The position numbers were made by a program, and so were the translations under genes. From Rhizobiaceae bacterium (GTDB taxonomy: Bacteria > Pseudomonadota > Alphaproteobacteria > Rhizobiales > Rhizobiaceae): DNA of 64,000 bases. The notes below the pieces were generated by a model. That model saw only the letters and a list, made by a program, of their open reading frames with translations. It searched no databases and was not told the DNA's origin. The stretch lies in NCBI GenBank assembly GCA_016742175.1, contig JACVCH010000009.1:1-64000 (forward strand), given 5' to 3'. Of the stretch, positions 7,889 to 14,900 are shown piece by piece. Every line of letters begins with the position of its first letter. Position 1 is the first letter of the stretch.

Positions 7889-7908
7889 GCATGTCGCGTC
7901 CATGTTGC
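7889..7908 (-). promoter_or_regulatory. Putative integrase arm-type site, left arm copy 1
   Basis: Read on the minus strand it is GCAACATGGACGCGACATGC. It matches 43175-43194 at 18 of 20 positions and 7961-7980 closely. Together these flank both attachment cores. Confidence 0.6.
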
Positions 7909-7960
7909 ATGTGGCTACCGTTGGATTTCAACGGGTTACCGTGGGGCACGGCAAATCCGT

Positions 7961-7980
7961 GCAACATGAGCGCGACATGA
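7961..7980 (+). promoter_or_regulatory. Putative integrase arm-type site, left arm copy 2
   Basis: GCAACATGAGCGCGACATGA, in the opposite orientation to the copy at 7889-7908. The surrounding 7832-8093 holds no convincing gene and looks like the attP arm: a palindrome CCGTTG-GATTT-CAACGG near 7918-7934 lies between the two sites. Confidence 0.55.
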
Positions 7981-8093
7981 AAGCTATTTCGCAGGCTGTT
8001 CCGGCTAACGGGAGAAGGTGTGGGCATGATGACCACACCTTTGGGTGCGTGTGTCATGCACGTACCTTTTGGGGTGTAACCCCCAACGCCCGC

Positions 8094-8165
8094 TCATTTC
8101 GCGCGGATCAGCCAGCCCGCGAGCGACAGCAAGCCTAAGATGATGAAGTGCCGGACGCGGATCAT
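8094..8165 (-). CDS. 23-residue hydrophobic phage peptide
   Basis: A very short reading frame starting MIRVRHFIILGLLSLAGWL and ending after four more residues (IRAK). Its ATG overlaps the TGA of the upstream gene (8162-8404) in an ATGA junction, like every other junction in this little operon, which argues for translational coupling and a real gene. The product is one basic-flanked membrane helix. Function unknown; a membrane-acting toxin, lysis helper or regulator peptide is possible but unproven. Confidence 0.45.
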   Translation of the reverse strand: MIRVRHFIILGLLSLAGWLIRAK

Positions 8166-8404
8166 GATGCGGCCCCGTCGTCCAGTCTCGTCCCGCGCTT
8201 CATGCCGACGCAGACCATCGCCAATCCGACTTCCGGGTCGTAGGTGTACCGATTGATTTCGGGGTGCAGCACACGCATTGCCAGCGCGAGTTCGCGCACA
8301 TGGAACTGGATGGTGGCGACCGGATCGGGATCGAGGGTCACTGGCGCCATAACCGCGTCGATGAACCGACGCATCTGCGCCGAACGCTTGACCGTGCGGC
8401 TCAT
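8162..8404 (-). CDS. Hypothetical phage protein (80 aa)
   Basis: Fourth gene of the leftward operon that starts at 9280; its ATG overlaps the preceding stop (8401-8404) in an ATGA junction. The protein is predicted mainly helical and has no motif I recognise. Neighbours are equally small and unknown, divergent from the Xre regulator, so expression is probably controlled by the operator region at 9306-9361. Confidence 0.6.
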   Translation of the reverse strand: MSRTVKRSAQMRRFIDAVMAPVTLDPDPVATIQFHVRELALAMRVLHPEINRYTYDPEVGLAMVCVGMKRGTRLDDGAAS

Positions 8405-8667
8405 GTCGATCCTCCCAGCTCTTCGATCCGAGCCTTGCGATACGCCGCCTGCGCGCCGGGAGCGTCGAAGTTACGGAGGAAGCGAAGGATCGGCTGAAGC
8501 TTGAACCGCACCTCGTCGATCAGAACAAGCATGTCGTGCGTGTCCTGCGCATTGAGCGTCCGACCGTCTTCGAGGGAAATCCCCGCGATGGTGAGCAACG
8601 CCAGCGCTGCGTCCAGGTCGTCCTCCGGCTCTTGGTTGGAATAGGGAAGGGGAGCGAGAATGTTCAT
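8401..8667 (-). CDS. Hypothetical phage protein (88 aa)
   Basis: Third gene of the leftward left-end operon, joined by ATGA overlaps on both sides (8664-8667 and 8401-8404). Acidic N-terminal half, helical; no recognised domain or membrane segment. Confidence 0.65.
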   Translation of the reverse strand: MNILAPLPYSNQEPEDDLDAALALLTIAGISLEDGRTLNAQDTHDMLVLIDEVRFKLQPILRFLRNFDAPGAQAAYRKARIEELGGST

Positions 8668-8900
8668 TTGGCCTTCTCCGACCGTTGGGCGTTGAATTGG
8701 GCTTCGATGTCGTCTTGCAGCTTGATGCAGGCGTCAGTGACCATCGCCACGATGCCCTGCGACCGGTCCAGGCTATGGACGTCGCTGGTCCTGAGATTTT
8801 CCCGCTGTATCTCGTGCAGCAGGTCGGCGACGCACGTGAGCGACATCTGAAGATTGAAAGCGAAGGCTTGGACGTCATCCAGATCAATTGAGTTTGCCAT
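8664..8900 (-). CDS. Hypothetical phage protein (78 aa)
   Basis: Second gene of the leftward operon. The start at 8900 (MANSIDLDDVQAFAF) is chosen because it directly follows the previous gene's stop at 8903; an upstream in-frame extension would overlap that gene entirely. The protein is predicted helical, with an amphipathic N-terminal half, and carries no motif I recognise. Confidence 0.65.
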   Translation of the reverse strand: MANSIDLDDVQAFAFNLQMSLTCVADLLHEIQRENLRTSDVHSLDRSQGIVAMVTDACIKLQDDIEAQFNAQRSEKAK

Positions 8901-8902
8901 GA

Positions 8903-9280
8903 TCAGCGCCCCCGTTCCGTCTGGACGACAGCCGAGAAGCGCGCGCCACCAGGAAGGGCGTCGACAGCGCGGCCGATCCACAATTCGGTAGCGGTCGGGT
9001 CGATTTCCTTCGCGGCCTTCGCGAACTCCTTCGCGTGGTGCTTCAGTCGCATTTCGGCGTCCTCTGCGCGCCAAGGCTGGTTCAGCAAGAAGAACGGTTC
9101 GCCCGACTTGCTGGACGGTACCTGTGCGATGAAAGTGTGCGGGTGGCCGGCGAGATCGTGCCATTCAGCTACGGCATCGGCGAGTTGACGCATCAGGCTT
9201 TCGACGCGCTCGCAGATCGGCGCGGCAGAGATTTCGGGCAAGACTTCAGCGGTCACCCGCGTGGTGTCGGTCGTAGACAT
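8903..9280 (-). CDS. Hypothetical phage protein (125 aa)
   Basis: First gene of the leftward left-end operon, divergent from the Xre regulator at 9408. The ATG at 9280 has a GGAG SD nine bases upstream. The protein is predicted alpha/beta with a helical Lys-rich central part (LKHHAKEFAKAAKEIDPTA) and no recognised family. Its promoter must lie in 9281-9407 among the repeated CGGATCA motifs, so it is probably repressed in the lysogen. Confidence 0.65.
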   Translation of the reverse strand: MSTTDTTRVTAEVLPEISAAPICERVESLMRQLADAVAEWHDLAGHPHTFIAQVPSSKSGEPFFLLNQPWRAEDAEMRLKHHAKEFAKAAKEIDPTATELWIGRAVDALPGGARFSAVVQTERGR

Positions 9281-9305
9281 GCGTGATCTCCGTTGGCTCA
9301 AATGC

Positions 9306-9361
9306 CGGATCAGGGTTGATTTGTGATCCGTTAGGGATTATTTAATCTGCATATCGGATCA
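9306..9361. promoter_or_regulatory. Putative repressor operator cluster (three CGGATCA half-sites)
   Basis: The heptamer CGGATCA occurs at 9306-9312, inverted at 9324-9330 and again direct at 9355-9361. The first two form an inverted repeat with an 11-base spacer. The cluster sits in the divergent gap between the small-gene operon and the Xre-type regulator, the expected place for a phage operator. Confidence 0.5.
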
Positions 9362-9407
9362 TTGCAATACCAAATCCGAATTTTCTGATACCAAGGGGAT
9401 CAATTGC

Positions 9408-9647
9408 ATGATGAGGGCAGATCAGTTGCGGGCAGGGCGAGCGCTCTTGCGGTGGTCACAGCAGCAACTGGCCGACAAAGCAGGCGTGTCCGTCCCGACC
9501 ATCAAGCGCTTGGAAGCCATGGACGGCGAGCTGGAGGGTCACACGAACACCATCAAATCGCTGCGCTCCGCCCTAGAGAGCGGCGGCGTGATGCTCGTCG
9601 AGTCCAACGGAAACGGACCAGGTGTCCGCCTTCGGGAAAAGCCATGA
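9408..9647 (+). CDS. Xre-family helix-turn-helix regulator
   Basis: A 79-residue protein that is essentially one HTH domain: RALLRWSQQQLADKAGVSV followed by PTIKRLEAMDG, then a GPGVRLR tail typical of small Cro/CI-like regulators in Hyphomicrobiales prophages. It probably binds the adjacent CGGATCA repeats and controls the divergent small-gene operon. It overlaps the following HNH gene in an ATGA junction. With no C-terminal protease domain it is not a LexA/CI-type self-cleaving repressor. Confidence 0.8.
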   Translation: MMRADQLRAGRALLRWSQQQLADKAGVSVPTIKRLEAMDGELEGHTNTIKSLRSALESGGVMLVESNGNGPGVRLREKP

Positions 9648-10051
9648 CCAAGAACACGCCGCGCGGCCGCATGTCGCCCAAGCGGCGGCACCACATATTT
9701 TCCGAGAACTGCACGGGCCACAATGTCGCGCCGTGCTGCATCTGCGGACAACCGGTCCATCGCAACAATGACGAATGGATCATTGAGCACAAGCGCGCGC
9801 TCGGGCTGCTAGGCCGTGACGTGAACACGAATTGCGCCCCGGCTCATGTCGCCTGCGCAAACGAGAAGACGCACACGCAGGACTTGCCCGCGATCAGGAA
9901 GGCCAAGCGTCAGGCTGAGGCGGGGAGGGTACGCAGCGAAAGGAGCGTGCATGATACACGTGCCTTCGGCCGGCCGGCTGACATGGTCTATGATTGGAAG
10001 TCGCGGAGCTATCGTTTCCAAGAACCGAGCCATGAGGAAATAGGGGCATGA
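9644..10051 (+). CDS. HNH endonuclease-like protein
   Basis: This 135-residue protein carries a zinc-stabilised HNH arrangement: CCICGQPVH near residue 31, an EH..LGLLGRD.N segment in the middle, then H..C.NEKT. These are the metal-binding and catalytic positions of small phage HNH nucleases. It is translationally coupled to the Xre regulator (ATGA overlap 9644-9647) and to the next small membrane protein. It is on the far side of the genome from terminase, so a packaging role is less evident than for HNH proteins adjacent to terL. Confidence 0.75.
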   Translation: MTKNTPRGRMSPKRRHHIFSENCTGHNVAPCCICGQPVHRNNDEWIIEHKRALGLLGRDVNTNCAPAHVACANEKTHTQDLPAIRKAKRQAEAGRVRSERSVHDTRAFGRPADMVYDWKSRSYRFQEPSHEEIGA

Positions 10052-10236
10052 TTTTCGCTGGGATGCAGGATAGCCACGACCGAAGAGCTGAAAAGCTTAG
10101 CGAACACGAGGACACGACGGCCGCCGATTTGACCCACATGAACCTCGTAGGCATCCGGCGCCGTTTGAATAACATCGAGGCCGGAGTCTGGGCGCTGGTG
10201 GCTTTGGTTGCCCTCGACATCTTCCTCTTGCGCTAG
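10048..10236 (+). CDS. Small single-pass membrane protein (62 aa)
   Basis: Starts in an ATGA overlap with the HNH gene and has an AGGGGC SD. The first 45 residues are charged and helical; the last ~18 (GVWALVALVALDIFLL) form a C-terminal membrane anchor. Family and role unknown. Confidence 0.65.
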   Translation: MIFAGMQDSHDRRAEKLSEHEDTTAADLTHMNLVGIRRRLNNIEAGVWALVALVALDIFLLR

Positions 10237-10337
10237 GCGCGCGCATGGACATCCGCCGTAGATCGAAGAGTTAATTCCTCCGACTGCAACCTCATGCCGC
10301 TAACGGCATTGAGTCGCGTTCGATGGGAGGCATGGCT

Positions 10338-10667
10338 ATGGATGAAGGGCGTTTTGATCAGCCGGTCCGCGTTTTTGTCGAGAAGCGCGGCAACATCGCC
10401 GACACCGTGACGACCACTGTCCAGGCAGCCGACATTCTCCTGCATCGGTGGCCCGGCGATCCGGGTGCCCGAAGGCATCTCGCCGCTCGTAAGGCGTGCA
10501 TTGCCGTGCTGGAAGGCATCAAGGACGCCCGAGCCGCGCGACTGGCCTTTGAGGCTGCTGCGAAGGAAGCTGATATTCTTGCGCCGGCTATCAGGCCAAT
10601 CCCGGCGAGCGACAGCCCGCAATTATGGCGCAGTGGTCGAAGGCATAAACTGAAGCGCGACCAGTAG
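10338..10667 (+). CDS. DUF982 family protein
   Basis: A 109-residue protein with the DUF982 pattern: FDQPVRVFV opening, an ALL.WPGD central motif (here ADILLHRWPGD), a conserved Cys in the ARKACIAVLEG helix and an AR.AFEAAAKEADI C-terminal helix. The start at 10338 is preferred over 10323 and 10332 because GGAGG lies seven bases upstream. DUF982 proteins are small, common in rhizobia and their plasmids and phages, and of unknown function. Confidence 0.75.
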   Translation: MDEGRFDQPVRVFVEKRGNIADTVTTTVQAADILLHRWPGDPGARRHLAARKACIAVLEGIKDARAARLAFEAAAKEADILAPAIRPIPASDSPQLWRSGRRHKLKRDQ

Positions 10668-10668
10668 C

Positions 10669-10962
10669 TCACTCGTCGCGCCAGATTATGCGCCGAACCC
10701 ACCTAATGCTGTCGATGCGCCGCAGCTTGATCGTTTGCCTGTCAGCCGCCGACAGCTTTCGAATATCCACGCGCAAGTGGTCGCGCGTGCTGCAGCGCTC
10801 ACACTTCATCTTCCGATCGACCATGTGAGTCGGCAAGTCGCCCATGAGGCGGATTAGGTCGGCGGGGTCGTAGTAGTGCTTGACCGCACAGGCGCTGCAC
10901 CGAACGAGCAAGAGTTGCCCGAACTGGTGAGCATCTGAAAGCGTGTAGACGTCGCGGCCCAT
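10669..10962 (-). CDS. Zinc-ribbon-like protein (97 aa)
   Basis: The frame MGRDVYTLSDAHQFGQ, then CSAC near residue 24 and CERC near residue 55, followed by a basic tail, matches a widespread Hyphomicrobiales family of small putative zinc-ribbon proteins. No good SD is visible before the ATG at 10962, so the start is tentative. It lies just past the terminator of the lysis operon and convergent with the DUF982 gene. Confidence 0.6.
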   Translation of the reverse strand: MGRDVYTLSDAHQFGQLLLVRCSACAVKHYYDPADLIRLMGDLPTHMVDRKMKCERCSTRDHLRVDIRKLSAADRQTIKLRRIDSIRWVRRIIWRDE

Positions 10963-11023
10963 GAGAACGGAATAGGAACACCCGCCGATTGGAGTCAAGC
11001 GAAAGCCAAGATGGCCGACAAAC

Positions 11024-11050
11024 AAAAAAGCCCGGCGGTGAGGCCGGGCT
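11024..11050 (-). terminator. Rho-independent terminator ending the lysis/late transcript
   Basis: On the minus strand AGCCCGGCC / CCGGGCT forms the stem, followed by six T. It lies ~100 bases after the stop of the last lysis-module gene (11153). Bases 11051-11152 hold no gene. Confidence 0.85.
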
Positions 11051-11152
11051 GAATGTGGAACAGTTGGCCGGCTGTCGACGGCGAACCTCGGATAGTGTGC
11101 GCCTGAAGACGCCATTCGTCTTGATGCTGATCCTATGCCGAGATGATACCAG

Positions 11153-11500
11153 TCAGCGTGCGGCCGGCGGCTGCCCTTCCAAGATCTGGCGAATGACCGC
11201 TATGTCCGTTTCAAACTTCGCCAGCTTGCTTTCGACGCTGCGCAGCACCGTGCCGGTTTCCGCTGCCTGGCTCTCGACGCGGGTGATACGCAGCTCGTGA
11301 TTGTCGAGGACGCGACCCGTCGCTTCGAGGTTTGTCATGCGCACTTCAAGCCGAGCGATGTTCTCGGCGTTGGTGGCGCGCCCGGTGCGCAGCTCGGAAA
11401 GCGTATAGCCCCAGGCAACGAAGCCCGTAGCAAAGCCGACAAGCACCGCGATGGTGTTGACGTTCCACTTCCATTCGAACTTCGGTGCAGTGACTTGCAT
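11153..11500 (-). CDS. Membrane-anchored coiled-coil protein of the lysis module
   Basis: A 115-residue protein with one N-terminal membrane segment (NTIAVLVGFATGFVAWGYTL, about 14-33) followed by a ~75-residue helical heptad-like region. The ATG at 11500 is chosen over an upstream TTG. Position (after endolysin and holin-like gene) and topology suggest an inner-membrane spanin-like or holin-associated protein, but I found no outer-membrane spanin lipoprotein overlapping it, so the role is inferred. Confidence 0.65.
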   Translation of the reverse strand: MQVTAPKFEWKWNVNTIAVLVGFATGFVAWGYTLSELRTGRATNAENIARLEVRMTNLEATGRVLDNHELRITRVESQAAETGTVLRSVESKLAKFETDIAVIRQILEGQPPAAR

Positions 11501-11581
11501 AGGTTCGTTCCGATCTGCCAAGGCCCCAGCCCCATTCTCTACAACGTGAAATGACGGGCGGCGGTTTCCCGCCGATCCCGA

Positions 11582-11806
11582 TTAGTAAAGGCCATTCGGC
11601 TCGGGCTTGTTGGCCTTGAAATAGACCGTCGCCCAATTGATCGCACCGCCCAGCGCGCCGATGATGACGTAGCCCAGCAAGGACATGCCGGCATCCGAGA
11701 CGGCATCGACGACGCCAGCGCCCCCAGCAGTCGTGAGGGCGCCAGTAATCAGGGCAATGCCGGCCTTAGCAGCGCGGCCGGTGAGGTATCCGAGGATCGC
11801 AGTCAT
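11582..11806 (-). CDS. Holin-like small membrane protein (74 aa)
   Basis: Two hydrophobic segments (about 13-30 and 41-62) with Gly/Ala-rich character and a short charged tail (KANKPEPNG). An AAAGGAACG SD precedes the ATG, and the gene follows the endolysin stop by 11 bases, so it is coupled to it. Size, topology and position fit a class II holin that would let the amidase reach the periplasm. No specific holin family is recognisable. Confidence 0.65.
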   Translation of the reverse strand: MTAILGYLTGRAAKAGIALITGALTTAGGAGVVDAVSDAGMSLLGYVIIGALGGAINWATVYFKANKPEPNGLY

Positions 11807-11817
11807 AGTCGTTCCTT

Positions 11818-12558
11818 TCAGTTGAACAGGTAGGCAGCAGCCGCCGTCAGACCGGCGATGATCAGCGCGACGATGCCGCCGGCAGCGACATCGCTGTTCG
11901 GCTTGGGAGCGGGCGCAGATGGGGCAGGACGGCGCAGCAGGAGATTGCGGCCGATGACGAGCACTTCATTCGCCGTGGCGTCGTTCATCGCCAGCAGAGC
12001 ATTGAGCGACAGGCCGTGCATCGAGGCGATCGAGAACCAGGTATCGCCCTTTTCGACGACATGGATCTTGTCTTCCGACAGGTTGCCGGTCTTCGCAGGC
12101 GCGGACGGGTCGACAGGCTTCGGAGTCGGCTGCTTGACCTTCTGCACCTTCGCCCACCACACCGGCACGTCGAAGCCGGGGCACTGCGTCGCTGCCAGGT
12201 CACGATGCCCGACGACCTTCGCGCCCGGGTAGCGCTTCAGACATGCGCGGATCAGGTGGACGAGCGCTTCCGTCTGCGCAGGCGTGCGATTGTCGACGCC
12301 CTTGTTCGGCCCCGTAGCGCGTTCGAGGCCACCAGCCCAGCAAATACCGATCTTGCCGGCGTTTTGCCCGCCGACGTGCGCGCCGACCTGACTTTCCGGC
12401 CGGCCTTCCTCGACAGTGCCATCGCGGCGAATGAACCAGTGGTAGCCGATCCCCTTCCACCCGCGTTCCTTGTGCATCTTGTCGATGTCAGCGCGGGTCA
12501 TTTCGAGGTCGCCATAGGTGGCGCTGTAGTGGATAACGATGTGCGTGATTTTGGTCAC
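11818..12558 (-). CDS. Endolysin: N-acetylmuramoyl-L-alanine amidase with LysM and C-terminal membrane helix
   Basis: A 246-residue protein starting with GTG. Residues 1-130 are an Amidase_2/T7-lysozyme-like domain with the zinc ligands His near 9 (IVIHYSAT), His in VVGHRD and the Cys in QCPG; it would cut the amide bond between N-acetylmuramic acid and L-alanine. Residues ~165-210 are a LysM domain (IHVVEKGDTWFSIA ... LLAMNDAT ... VIGRNLLLR) for peptidoglycan binding, and residues ~228-244 are hydrophobic (GGIVALIIAGLTAAAAYLF). A C-terminal membrane tail is unusual for an endolysin and might restrain activity until the holin opens the membrane. First gene of the lysis module. Confidence 0.88.
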   Translation of the reverse strand: MTKITHIVIHYSATYGDLEMTRADIDKMHKERGWKGIGYHWFIRRDGTVEEGRPESQVGAHVGGQNAGKIGICWAGGLERATGPNKGVDNRTPAQTEALVHLIRACLKRYPGAKVVGHRDLAATQCPGFDVPVWWAKVQKVKQPTPKPVDPSAPAKTGNLSEDKIHVVEKGDTWFSIASMHGLSLNALLAMNDATANEVLVIGRNLLLRRPAPSAPAPKPNSDVAAGGIVALIIAGLTAAAAYLFN

Positions 12559-12648
12559 GACGAGGCCTTTCCCCCGGCGTCGCCGGGCGATTGCGGGTTT
12601 CAGGAGTAGGTGATTGGAATTTTCGGGCTTGCGCGGTATTGAGTTCGG

Positions 12649-13002
12649 ATGCGTTACATCACCATCCTCGCCGCTACCCTTCTCGTTGGCTGCTCGTCCA
12701 AGTCGGCCCCCGTCGCTGTGGCAACGCCAACCGATCCGAACGCGATCGAGGTTATCGAGCGCCTAAACAGGGACACAGAGCGGATCGGAAAAGTCGAAGG
12801 CCTATCCTGCGAAACGGGATGGCGCGAGGTTCAAGAAGGCAAATATGAGATTGCACTAGCGGAGGCGAAGATCGCAGCTGCGGCGCTCGGCGCAGACGGC
12901 ATTGCTGAGGTCAAAGTCGCGGGACCAAAGAGCGCTTTCTCATGCGCCACCAGAGGTGGCGTTAGAGTTTCGGCTGTCGCGTATAAGAACCGGTCGTTCT
13001 AG
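12649..13002 (+). CDS. Outer-membrane lipoprotein, possibly RcsF-like
   Basis: A 117-residue protein with a lipoprotein signal (ILAATLLVGCSSK; acylated Cys at 15). The C-terminal part has GKVEGLSC, an ALAEAKIAAAALGADGI helix, a second Cys (SFSC-like) and a V.AVAY ending, which resembles the RcsF-type fold. It is on the plus strand upstream of the gtr cassette, opposite to the virion and lysis genes, so it is probably a moron expressed in the lysogen. RcsF homology is tentative. Confidence 0.6.
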   Translation: MRYITILAATLLVGCSSKSAPVAVATPTDPNAIEVIERLNRDTERIGKVEGLSCETGWREVQEGKYEIALAEAKIAAAALGADGIAEVKVAGPKSAFSCATRGGVRVSAVAYKNRSF

Positions 13003-13064
13003 CCGTTGCCTATGAGGCGTCAGAAGCAGTTGCTTTGCCCCGCATGCTCGTCTAGTCGGCAGAC

Positions 13065-14900
13065 ATGTACATTCTTGCGCTATTTGCTTCCATCGCCGGT
13101 TACGCCGCCTTAGCTATCGTCGGCGGAGTGCCTGTTGGGCATGCCGTCCTTACCGCGATCTGCACAGTGGCGCTGTTGCTCTACGCAGCATCTCTTCTGG
13201 CCATCTTGGAATTTGGTTCCTACGCCATCCTTTGCGTGGGCCTAGCAGCGCTCTTGCTCGCAGGATGGCGACAGCGCAAGAAGTTGCCAAAATTCATCAA
13301 GCAGCCCGAAGTGTGGACGCTTGCCGCTATCACGATGCTGCTGGCGATATTCGTATCCAAATGGCTGAACTCCTTCGAATTCCTTTCGTGGGACGAGTTT
13401 TCGCACTGGGGCCTGATCTCCAAATACATCGTGGCCGAAAATCGCCTCTTCGACACAGACTCCCCCATTAAGTTCCTGGCGTACCCTCCGGGAACAGCCC
13501 TATTGCAGTATCACTTTTCCAAATCAGCCGGCTATTCCGAAGGCATGGTGCTGCTTGCCCAAGTCACGTTATTCGTGACCGCGATTGTCGCCGCGATCAG
13601 TCTTACTTTTCGCACACCTCTAATTGCTATTGCGGCATCGAGCTGCGCGCTTTTCGTGACATACGCCCTCGGCTTTCAGCTCTACGAAGCCACCGTCGAT
13701 CATATTCTGGGAGCGCTGCTTGGTGCGGTCGTCGCCGTCTTCCTGACCTATAGAAGCGACTGGCGAACGATAGCAGCATTGGCGCCCGTCCTAGCCTTTC
13801 TGCCCCTTGTAAAGCACGTCGGACTTGCCTTCGCGGCAGTGGGCTTAGGCGTGACACTTGTGGCGCTGGTAACCGACTTCATCGCTGCTCGATTGACGCG
13901 CCGCGAGGCTAGAAATGGTGCGTTGGCCTGGCTGTGCGGGGCCGTCTTGACTGCCTTGGCGCACCTTTCTTGGCGAGCTTATTACAATTCCCTGGGCGTG
14001 ACCGACAGCTACGGTACATCCGTTAACCTCAGAAATGCACTCGAGTTTTTTCTTGCACCAAGCAGCGATAGGCACCTCCAGATTTGGCAGGAGTTCAGCC
14101 TGCGTTTTATGGCGCAGCCGTCAATAACGCTTGCTCTGCTTGTGGCCGCATCAGTCGTATACGTCCTGTTCGTGCCGCGCGCTGAAAAGTTGAAGGCATC
14201 GGCGGTGATCGGAGCGACCGCCGCTGGCAGCGTCGCGTTCACCATGCTTCTTCTGTTGAGTTACGGGTACTATTTTTCGGAGTACGAAGCTGTTCGTCTG
14301 GCCTCGTTCGAGCGCTATCTCAACAGCTACTATTTAGCTTGGGCGTTTGCGCTGGTTGCGGCGTTCTTCGCGCGTATAGCATCGGCCGACCGAGTGCCGA
14401 TCTTGTTTCAGTCGCTGCTATTAACCGCCGCCGTGCTGCTGCTAATGACCAACCCGCTTGCACGCCTAAGCATTTTCGCACCGGTCGACGGCAGGCTTCC
14501 CGACTATGCCTCGCGTGCCGAGCTGCGTCATCGTTCTCAAGGACTGGCGAAGACCATCGACCGCATCGCGGAGCCCGGTGAGAAAGCGTTTTACGTCGAT
14601 CAGGGCAGCGACGGCTATTCCTACTTCATGTTTCGATACGAGATGGCCCCGCGCAAAGTGAACGAATATTGCTGGTCACTCGGAGCGCCCTACCACGACA
14701 ACGATATACACACCTGCGACGAGCCTATCGCTGAACTGCTAGAGGGCTTTGACTATGTCGCAATCGCCAGCGCCGACGATCGGTTCTGGACAGACTTCGC
14801 AACCTACTTTGCGCCCGACGAGCCGATGAACCAATCTCCGGCTGTCTATCGGGTCACATGGGCCAACGACGCCCCGCTCCTTAGCCGCGTGGAAGAGTAG
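13065..14900 (+). CDS. Multi-pass membrane glycosyltransferase (type-specific Gtr)
   Basis: A 611-residue protein with about twelve membrane segments and a soluble C-terminal ~110 residues. An early periplasmic-type loop contains SWDEFSHWG (about 105-113), the acidic motif position of GT-C transferases that use polyprenyl-phosphate sugars. It stands first in a three-gene set with a GtrB-type and a GtrA-type protein (stop and next start abut at 14900/14901). In serotype-converting phages this third, variable protein transfers glucose from undecaprenyl phosphate to the O-antigen in the periplasm. The cassette is less GC-rich than its neighbours, a sign of separate acquisition. Confidence 0.72.
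   Translation: MYILALFASIAGYAALAIVGGVPVGHAVLTAICTVALLLYAASLLAILEFGSYAILCVGLAALLLAGWRQRKKLPKFIKQPEVWTLAAITMLLAIFVSKWLNSFEFLSWDEFSHWGLISKYIVAENRLFDTDSPIKFLAYPPGTALLQYHFSKSAGYSEGMVLLAQVTLFVTAIVAAISLTFRTPLIAIAASSCALFVTYALGFQLYEATVDHILGALLGAVVAVFLTYRSDWRTIAALAPVLAFLPLVKHVGLAFAAVGLGVTLVALVTDFIAARLTRREARNGALAWLCGAVLTALAHLSWRAYYNSLGVTDSYGTSVNLRNALEFFLAPSSDRHLQIWQEFSLRFMAQPSITLALLVAASVVYVLFVPRAEKLKASAVIGATAAGSVAFTMLLLLSYGYYFSEYEAVRLASFERYLNSYYLAWAFALVAAFFARIASADRVPILFQSLLLTAAVLLLMTNPLARLSIFAPVDGRLPDYASRAELRHRSQGLAKTIDRIAEPGEKAFYVDQGSDGYSYFMFRYEMAPRKVNEYCWSLGAPYHDNDIHTCDEPIAELLEGFDYVAIASADDRFWTDFATYFAPDEPMNQSPAVYRVTWANDAPLLSRVEE

Noticed and set aside
7902-8138. 78-codon plus-strand frame after the tRNA
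   Set aside because: No SD, odd composition, and it lies over the repeated arm-site sequences of attP.
11335-11535. Possible outer-membrane spanin embedded in the membrane coiled-coil gene
   Set aside because: The alternative frame has no lipobox and no signal peptide, and lacks an SD.
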